In this document: positions 59,635 to 64,000 of the stretch, piece after piece
Numbering within the stretch: position 1 is the first letter of the stretch
Layout: every line of letters starts with the position of its first letter
Source of the DNA: Acidobacteriales bacterium 59-55
GTDB taxonomy: Bacteria > Acidobacteriota > Terriglobia > Terriglobales > Acidobacteriaceae
Reading direction: 5' to 3'
Assembly (NCBI GenBank): GCA_001897435.1
Contig: MKSV01000002.1
Location: 132,859-196,858 of the forward strand
DNA length: 64,000 nucleotides
The notes under the pieces: model-generated
The model's input: the letters and a program-made list of their open reading frames with translations, nothing else
Databases searched by the model: none
What the model was told of the DNA's origin: nothing
Made by a program: the position numbers and the translations under genes

Positions 59635-60645
59635 CTATGCCGTTACCAGATATGCGGCGACATCGTTGATGATGGTGGCCGTCACCGGCTGAACGCCCGC
59701 TGCCTGATAGCAGGTCGTCTCGTCGAACTCGACGTTCCAAATGGTCATGTCGCCGTCGAAGCCCATCTTCGTCGTCTTGAGATTGACGGCAGGCACATCG
59801 AGCGTGAGCTGCACCGCCGCGCCCGAGTTGATCGCAATTCTGATCGCGGTCTTGGTGTTATTGATCATCCGCGTGAAGACGTCGTCGGTGTCCTTCGAGG
59901 CGATGGTCGACTGGAAGGAGAACTTCGGGTCGCCTTTGCGGATGAACGCGGCGTCAAGCCCGATGCCGGTCGCCCGGTGCGGGATGAGCTGATGGTCGAG
60001 CTTGAAGGTCGTCGACGTGTGGCGGCCGAGGATCGAGGTTGCCGCGCCGACGTTGCCCCAGAGGTAGTCCGCGTCGCTGCCCAGGAGATAGTCTTCCGTG
60101 GGTACGGTCGGCGCGTCGGTCAGGTCGCCGAGGGTGTAGCGGCCGGTGCCGACCAGGTTGTAGTCGGCCATCACCGCGCCCTTGTCCGTGATGGTCAGGG
60201 TGAAGTCGTTGAGCGCCATATCCATCAGCGTGTAGGCGAGATCGTCGGTGTCCTTGAGATAGACGCTCGTCGGCACCGCCTGGCGCGTCGACTGGTCGAA
60301 CGTGCATACGTGCGTGTACGGCGAGGCCGCGCCGGTGACCGTCTCCTTGCCCATCGCAAACGCGAAGAGCCAGCCGGCCAGCCAGGGCGTCAGCTCCGAC
60401 TTCAGGCCGGAGAGCTTCAGCTCAATGTCCGTGATCTGGCCATTGGTCGCGAACCACGATCCTTTGCCCGAGTACTCCTTATCGGAGCGGCGGCCGGGAT
60501 TGAAGTCGAGCGTGGCCGAACCGTCGAAGCGCTGGACGCGGGTGAGCGCGGCCTCCGCCAGCGCGCCATTCCAGGCGGCCTGTTTCTGCTCGGACAGGAC
60601 GAGTGTGCGAAGAAGCTTACTCTGTGGCTCGAAATTAGTGGGCAT
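59635..60645 (-). CDS. Major tail (tube) protein
   Basis: 336 aa from ATG 60645 (AGGAG upstream, overlapping the previous gene by 11 nt). Tube-protein features: WFATNGQITDIELKLSGLKS, WLAGWLFAFAMGKETVTGAA, PYTHVCTFDQSTRQAVPTSV, ALNDFTLTITDKGAVMADYN, and the late YLWGNVGAATSILGRHTSTT. The double-length layout suggests an extra Ig-like or second tube domain. Hexamer rings would stack along the tape measure. Confidence 0.7.
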   Translation of the reverse strand: MPTNFEPQSKLLRTLVLSEQKQAAWNGALAEAALTRVQRFDGSATLDFNPGRRSDKEYSGKGSWFATNGQITDIELKLSGLKSELTPWLAGWLFAFAMGKETVTGAASPYTHVCTFDQSTRQAVPTSVYLKDTDDLAYTLMDMALNDFTLTITDKGAVMADYNLVGTGRYTLGDLTDAPTVPTEDYLLGSDADYLWGNVGAATSILGRHTSTTFKLDHQLIPHRATGIGLDAAFIRKGDPKFSFQSTIASKDTDDVFTRMINNTKTAIRIAINSGAAVQLTLDVPAVNLKTTKMGFDGDMTIWNVEFDETTCYQAAGVQPVTATIINDVAAYLVTA

Positions 60646-60916
60646 CGACGATCTCCTGAGTGGCTGCGGCCACGAGCTGCGGCGGTACGGTTGTGGACTG
60701 CGGGACGATCTCAAACATCGGGCTGCCGTCGATCTGCTCGGTCGAGAGGATCTTCGTCCACTCGCTGGTGAGCACGCGCTGCGGCTTATCGCCCGCGAAC
60801 TTGTAGTTCATGTGCGCGTTGGCGATGCGCACCACGCCATTGTCGCCAGCGAAGGCACGGCCAGCGACGGAGAGACGGACGTTGACGAAGTCGGATTTAT
60901 TCTGCGCGGGACTCAT
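60635..60916 (-). CDS. Small conserved-type phage protein
   Basis: 93 aa. Beta-rich, with FVNVRLSVAGRAFAGDNGVV and VLTSEWTKILSTEQIDGSPM. It directly abuts the terminator-like gene upstream and overlaps the tube gene downstream. Function unknown; typical of the small gene often found between tail terminator and tube. Confidence 0.6.
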   Translation of the reverse strand: MSPAQNKSDFVNVRLSVAGRAFAGDNGVVRIANAHMNYKFAGDKPQRVLTSEWTKILSTEQIDGSPMFEIVPQSTTVPPQLVAAATQEIVDAH

Positions 60917-61417
60917 TTATTTCGCTCCAAAGTTTGCATTGACGCCGCTGAACTGCGCGAGTCCGCTGACTGCGATGGTGAGCGCGTAGCACTGATCGAC
61001 TGGGCCATAGGTGTCCATCACCGGGTTGACCGCGACCAGGCGCGTGGGCTGCGTGTAGACGCCGGGGCTGAGCAACAGCCGAGCCCCTGACAGCTCATCC
61101 TGCACGACGGCCAACATCTCCAGCGTCTTCGTGCGCTCGTCGGCCTGGCTCTTGAGGCTCTCTTCAAAGCAGATGATGTCCCAATACAACTCCGCCTCGG
61201 CGGTGAGCCGCTGGATGTCGCGGAGATCTGCATAGTTGCCCGACGAGAAGCGCAGGCGGATAGCAGGCGACTTGAGCACGAGCTGGCCGTCCTGGTTGAA
61301 GTCCCGTCCGCCGATTGGCGCGACGCTGACATTGCGGCCATAGCTGATCTTGAGCCGGGCGGGCAGCAACGACAGCAGCGCGGCTTCGACCAGGTGTATC
61401 TGGACCTTGGTAGCCAT
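60917..61417 (-). CDS. Tail terminator-like protein (DUF1834/Mu gp37-like)
   Basis: 166 aa, start overlapping the previous stop by one base (TGATG). IHLVEAALLSLLPARLKISY at the N-terminus, then PAIRLRFSSGNYADLRDIQR and a C-terminal QCYALTIAVSGLAQFSGVNA. Size and place between virion morphogenesis protein and tail tube fit Mu gp37-type tail terminators. Confidence 0.55.
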   Translation of the reverse strand: MATKVQIHLVEAALLSLLPARLKISYGRNVSVAPIGGRDFNQDGQLVLKSPAIRLRFSSGNYADLRDIQRLTAEAELYWDIICFEESLKSQADERTKTLEMLAVVQDELSGARLLLSPGVYTQPTRLVAVNPVMDTYGPVDQCYALTIAVSGLAQFSGVNANFGAK

Positions 61418-62157
61418 CAGACGCCTCCTGGTCCGGCGAGCCCGGCCGCGCGCTTCTGCCTGTCGACGTAGGCGACCACGATTCCGGCCATCCGCGTCGG
61501 GTCTTCCGGCCGGAAGATGAGGTAAGGACGCGGCGGGATGTTCTGGTATCGCTCGTGCTGGCGCACCTTGCCGGTGATCTGCTGCCGCGGCCCCTCGAAC
61601 GCGGCGCTCGCCGACGTCGCATGGCCGCGTTTGTTGAAGATGATGTGGCGTCCACGCCGCATAGCGGTGGGAACGTTGTACGTCTTGCCGTCCTTGCCCT
61701 CGACCTCGCGCGTCTTGTAGTAGATCTCGCGCAGCCGCTTATAGCTGTGGCGACCGACCGTGACGCTGCGGCCCGCGATCCGCGCCTGCGGTCCGATGGC
61801 AGCGCCACGACGATCTGCGGAGCCGTCCTGGTGCACGCGAGCGTATGCGAGATTGGTGCCGAGGCGAGCGATGCCGCGCGCCACAAACGGCGCGATGGAG
61901 TTGATGAGGATGCCGCGATCGATCAGCAGCTTGTGGCCAGCGCCATACTTCTTTGGGTTGCTTCGAACCGTATTCGGCGAGAGCTTCGGCCAGGAGCCAG
62001 CCGGGGAGCCCTCCTCGCGAAAGGTCCGACGCACCGACAACAGTTGCGACTGAGCGATCTCATTCATCAGCTCTTCGTTCTGCTGCAGGCTGAGGCCAAA
62101 GCGGTCGAGCGCGATGACGACGTGCTCCTGATCGACTTGTACGACTTCGGCGCTCAT
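61417..62157 (-). CDS. Phage virion morphogenesis protein (Mu gpG / tail S family)
   Basis: 246 aa. Family pattern: QLLSVRRTFREEGSPAGSWP followed by KLSPNTVRSNPKKYGAGHKL, LLIDRGILINSIAPFV and the C-terminal RPYLIFRPEDPTRMAGIVVA. A lysine/arginine-rich insertion (RHSYKRLREIYYKTREVEGK) is longer than in Mu. Involved in head completion or tail attachment. Adjacent to DUF1320, as in Mu-like phages. Confidence 0.82.
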   Translation of the reverse strand: MSAEVVQVDQEHVVIALDRFGLSLQQNEELMNEIAQSQLLSVRRTFREEGSPAGSWPKLSPNTVRSNPKKYGAGHKLLIDRGILINSIAPFVARGIARLGTNLAYARVHQDGSADRRGAAIGPQARIAGRSVTVGRHSYKRLREIYYKTREVEGKDGKTYNVPTAMRRGRHIIFNKRGHATSASAAFEGPRQQITGKVRQHERYQNIPPRPYLIFRPEDPTRMAGIVVAYVDRQKRAAGLAGPGGV

Positions 62158-62616
62158 TTAGTGGCTCCATCCGCAAAGATTCTCGTCGGAAAAGCTCTGC
62201 GGATTCGCGGTAACCAGCGCCTCGCCCGAGGACGCCTGCGGTTGCGTCGCGCCGACTGGTTGATCGAGCGAAGCTTTGCCGGAAGCAATGTCCTTGAGGA
62301 AGTTGATCGCGTCGAGATATCGCTCAGCGACCGTCTCATCCGGCTTCGTGGTGCGACGCCGGGTGAAGAGCAGGTACTGCGCGATGTCCAGGCAGAGACC
62401 CTTGATCGTATTGCTCGACTGCAACGGCGTGACGTACCGCTGCCGGCAGTAGCTATCGATCCGCGCCGATGCCTCGTCCATGACGCCGTCGACGATGGCG
62501 GTGTTGACTTCGCCAGCGCCGGGGTCGGCATCCGTCTCCGAATCGTCGGTGAGTTCGACTAACTCACCGGCGGTCATCCGTAGAGGTACAAGGTCGGCTT
62601 GGGTCGCGTAGGCCAA
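62158..62616 (-). CDS. DUF1320 (Mu gp36-like) head-tail connector
   Basis: 152 aa, TTG start. YATQADLVPLRMTAGELVEL, then ADPGAGEVNTAIVDGVMDEA, SARIDSYCRQRYV, and LCLDIAQYLLFTRRRTTKPD are the DUF1320 segments, a structural homologue of gp6-type adaptors. The stop abuts the morphogenesis gene directly. No strong ribosome site, so translation may be coupled to the small gene just upstream. Confidence 0.82.
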   Translation of the reverse strand: MAYATQADLVPLRMTAGELVELTDDSETDADPGAGEVNTAIVDGVMDEASARIDSYCRQRYVTPLQSSNTIKGLCLDIAQYLLFTRRRTTKPDETVAERYLDAINFLKDIASGKASLDQPVGATQPQASSGEALVTANPQSFSDENLCGWSH

Positions 62617-62619
62617 GGG

Positions 62620-62799
62620 TTACTGTGCGGCCTTCTTGGCGTCGGTGCCGTTGAGAGGCGCGACGATCTCTTTGCCAAGGCTCTCGGCCTGCTCATCGGT
62701 CAAATGGATCGTGTCACCGGCGGCATAATAGACGCCATCATGCTTGATGCGACGAAGTGCGCGGTGCGTAGGATCGACAACCTTTTTCTGCGATGCCAT
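62620..62799 (-). CDS. Small phage head-region protein
   Basis: 59 aa, short and easily overlooked. ATG 62799 follows AGGAG with 8 nt spacing. Sequence features: MASQKKVVDPTHRALRRIKH, then DGVYYAAGDTIHLTDEQAES and a Lys/Ala end. The pattern 'xG..Y..G..i.l.d.qa..L' is typical of short proteins encoded between capsid and DUF1320 genes in Mu-like phages. It ends 3 nt before the DUF1320 start. Confidence 0.75.
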   Translation of the reverse strand: MASQKKVVDPTHRALRRIKHDGVYYAAGDTIHLTDEQAESLGKEIVAPLNGTDAKKAAQ

Positions 62800-62881
62800 G
62801 TTTTTTTCTCCTGGTGCTTGCTATAGGGAGCGGGCGGAAGTATCTCCGCCCGCCGCCAAGGTTGATGTACGGGTGAGAGGC

Positions 62882-63877
62882 TTAGCTGGTCGCGATGGGC
62901 GTGGTCCACAGATAACCGCAGTCGGATCCGGTGATCTTCTCGTCGGTGTACCAGTCGACTCCGACGATATCTGACTTTGCTGTAGCATCCGGGTGCCGCG
63001 CAATCACAACACCATAGCCGTCGATAGTGCCGGGAGCCGAAGTCCAGGTGAACGACTTTCCGAAGCAGAGCTGCTTGGGACCGACGCGACCCTCCGAGCC
63101 GATGCCGCCGAGCAAGCCGGGCGCTCCAACGGTCGGAGGCACATAGCCGAGCCATGCGAAATTTGACCACAGAAAGTCGTTCGTCGCAGTGCCATCATTG
63201 GTGATGGCGCGACAGACGAATACCTCAGCGACGCCGAGAACTTTCGCAAGCTGGACTTCATCCAGCGGCCCCGTCACAACGTTGTAAGTGAATTTAGCCT
63301 GCAGCTTCGGGTGTACGCTCAAGACATTGAACACATCTTCGCTTACAGCAAACAGGTTGGCGCTCTGACCGGTGAGCCGAATACGCGTCTTCGCGTCGGC
63401 AACATCTTCCTGCGGCGTACTGTTTGCGCCATCGCTCCACTGTGACGTGCTGCTCAGCGCGAGAACGTTATCCGCTGGATAATTCCCGGATGTGGTCATC
63501 AATGCCTTGACACGTATCTCGCGCGCAAGCAGATTCTTATCCTGAAGCATTGCGACGGTGTCCATGTTCATATCGCCGACCGTATAGGTGTCGCGGTCCT
63601 CATCAGCAATGTTCGCCTTCAGCGCGTTCGAATGCGCATTATAGTTTTCGGTCGACATCGTGAAGCGAGTCTCAGCGGCCGGGGTGCCGAACGCGCGGAG
63701 CGTCTGCTCAGTGACCTGCAGATTCTCCTTACCATAAACCCAGTAAACGTCGGTGCGACGAAGCACAGGCAGACGGGGAAAGGCGCGATCCTGAAACATC
63801 GGCGCGTTGCGGTAGCCCTTGGTGAAATTGGAGAGTGCCATGTCAAGATGGCCGGTGAGAGGGGGAACGACTCGCAT
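62882..63877 (-). CDS. Phage major capsid protein
   Basis: 331 aa, GGAGGTCATGCACA upstream of ATG. Pattern of E-type major capsid proteins: ALSNFTKGYRNAPMFQDRAF, PRLPVLRRTDVYWVYGKENL, then RRTD... and a middle ANLFAVSEDVFNVLSVHPKL, KVLGVAEVFVCRAITNDG, with PGLLGGIGSEGRVGPKQLCF late. Unrelated at sequence level to the capsid protein at 6844, so the window encodes two different particle types. Confidence 0.72.
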   Translation of the reverse strand: MRVVPPLTGHLDMALSNFTKGYRNAPMFQDRAFPRLPVLRRTDVYWVYGKENLQVTEQTLRAFGTPAAETRFTMSTENYNAHSNALKANIADEDRDTYTVGDMNMDTVAMLQDKNLLAREIRVKALMTTSGNYPADNVLALSSTSQWSDGANSTPQEDVADAKTRIRLTGQSANLFAVSEDVFNVLSVHPKLQAKFTYNVVTGPLDEVQLAKVLGVAEVFVCRAITNDGTATNDFLWSNFAWLGYVPPTVGAPGLLGGIGSEGRVGPKQLCFGKSFTWTSAPGTIDGYGVVIARHPDATAKSDIVGVDWYTDEKITGSDCGYLWTTPIATS

Positions 63878-63920
63878 TGTGCATGACCTCCGAGGTCAGA
63901 AATTGAGGCTCCTGCCGCGC

Positions 63921-64000
63921 TTAGGCGGCAGGGGTGGTGAGGGTGAAAGGATCGACGAAGATGATGCACTCGTCGCCGGCGGCGGCAGGTTTCGACTCGA
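63921..64000 (-). CDS. C-terminus of a phage protein, cut by the window edge
   Basis: Last 25 residues of a gene entering from the right, ending DECIIFVDPFTLTTPAA before TAA. Position immediately upstream of the major capsid gene and the short beta-type end suggest a head decoration protein. Too little is visible to name it. Confidence 0.5.
   Translation of the reverse strand, partial: ESKPAAAGDECIIFVDPFTLTTPAA

Larger units (their letters stand above)
50922..64000 (-). mobile_element. Second prophage, head and tail modules (continues past window)
   Basis: Fourteen genes on the - strand, abutting or overlapping by ATGA/TGATG, with no host repeats inside. Mu-like head genes (capsid, DUF1320, virion morphogenesis, DUF1834-like) are followed by a siphophage-type tail (tube, chaperone-like, tape measure, distal tail, hub). 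No lysis gene lies at the left end. The other end is outside the window. Confidence 0.88.

Noticed and set aside
1..64000. tRNA, rRNA or riboswitch genes
   Set aside because: No cloverleaf-like sequence with the conserved TTC-A-A loop or known rRNA segments was recognised by eye; a tRNAscan and covariance-model search would be needed to exclude them fully.

Overview
The window looks like chromosome of an acidobacterium of the Acidobacteriaceae type (Terriglobus, Granulicella or Edaphobacter relatives). This is inferred from the high GC content, the mix of housekeeping genes, and the very dense short interspersed repeats. Those repeats are (A) an element reading ACGTCATCTCGACCG...GTGGAGAGACCCCTGTATTT, and (B, C) paired hairpins built on a GGCTTCAGCC core. 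No rRNA or tRNA gene and no CRISPR array was found.

Region 1 (1-2644): an alpha/beta hydrolase, repeat-filled DNA, and a divergently transcribed XRE regulator with an S24-like tail that seems to lack the catalytic residues. Region 2 (2788-24167) is all on the + strand. It is a phage-particle gene set with prohead protease, scaffold-like protein, major capsid, connectors, tail proteins, a 1542-aa secreted-type fibre/esterase, terminase large subunit, HipA-like kinase plus DUF3037 pair, portal, a tail-hub-like protein and a small coiled-coil/membrane protein. Host repeats sit between nearly all of its genes. Integrase, replication genes and a recognisable tape measure are missing, and terminase and portal lie downstream of the capsid genes. 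This is the best candidate for an undescribed system: a domesticated phage-like or GTA-like particle under a repressor/sigma-like switch.

Region 3 (24216-50662) is mostly ordinary chromosome: purE-purK; an AT-rich three-gene island (26.3-27.7 kb); the E2 component of a 2-oxo acid dehydrogenase; an lpdA-dinD-lipB operon; an SPFH protein; DUF2461; two PadR/membrane-protein pairs; an arsR-SRPBCC-small CPFC protein-DUF899 operon; methyltransferases; a large orphan protein with a possible nuclease core; mtgA; a tetR/membrane-protein pair; an orphan GH24 lysozyme; mutS2; and a zinc-ribbon membrane protein.

Region 4 (50922-64000, - strand, running off the window) is a second and more conventional prophage. 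Its head genes are Mu-like (capsid, DUF1320, DUF1834-like, virion morphogenesis protein) and its tail is long and non-contractile (tail tube, chaperone-like genes, 1036-aa tape measure, distal tail proteins, host-specificity protein). Genes there overlap or abut tightly and lack host repeats, in sharp contrast to region 2.
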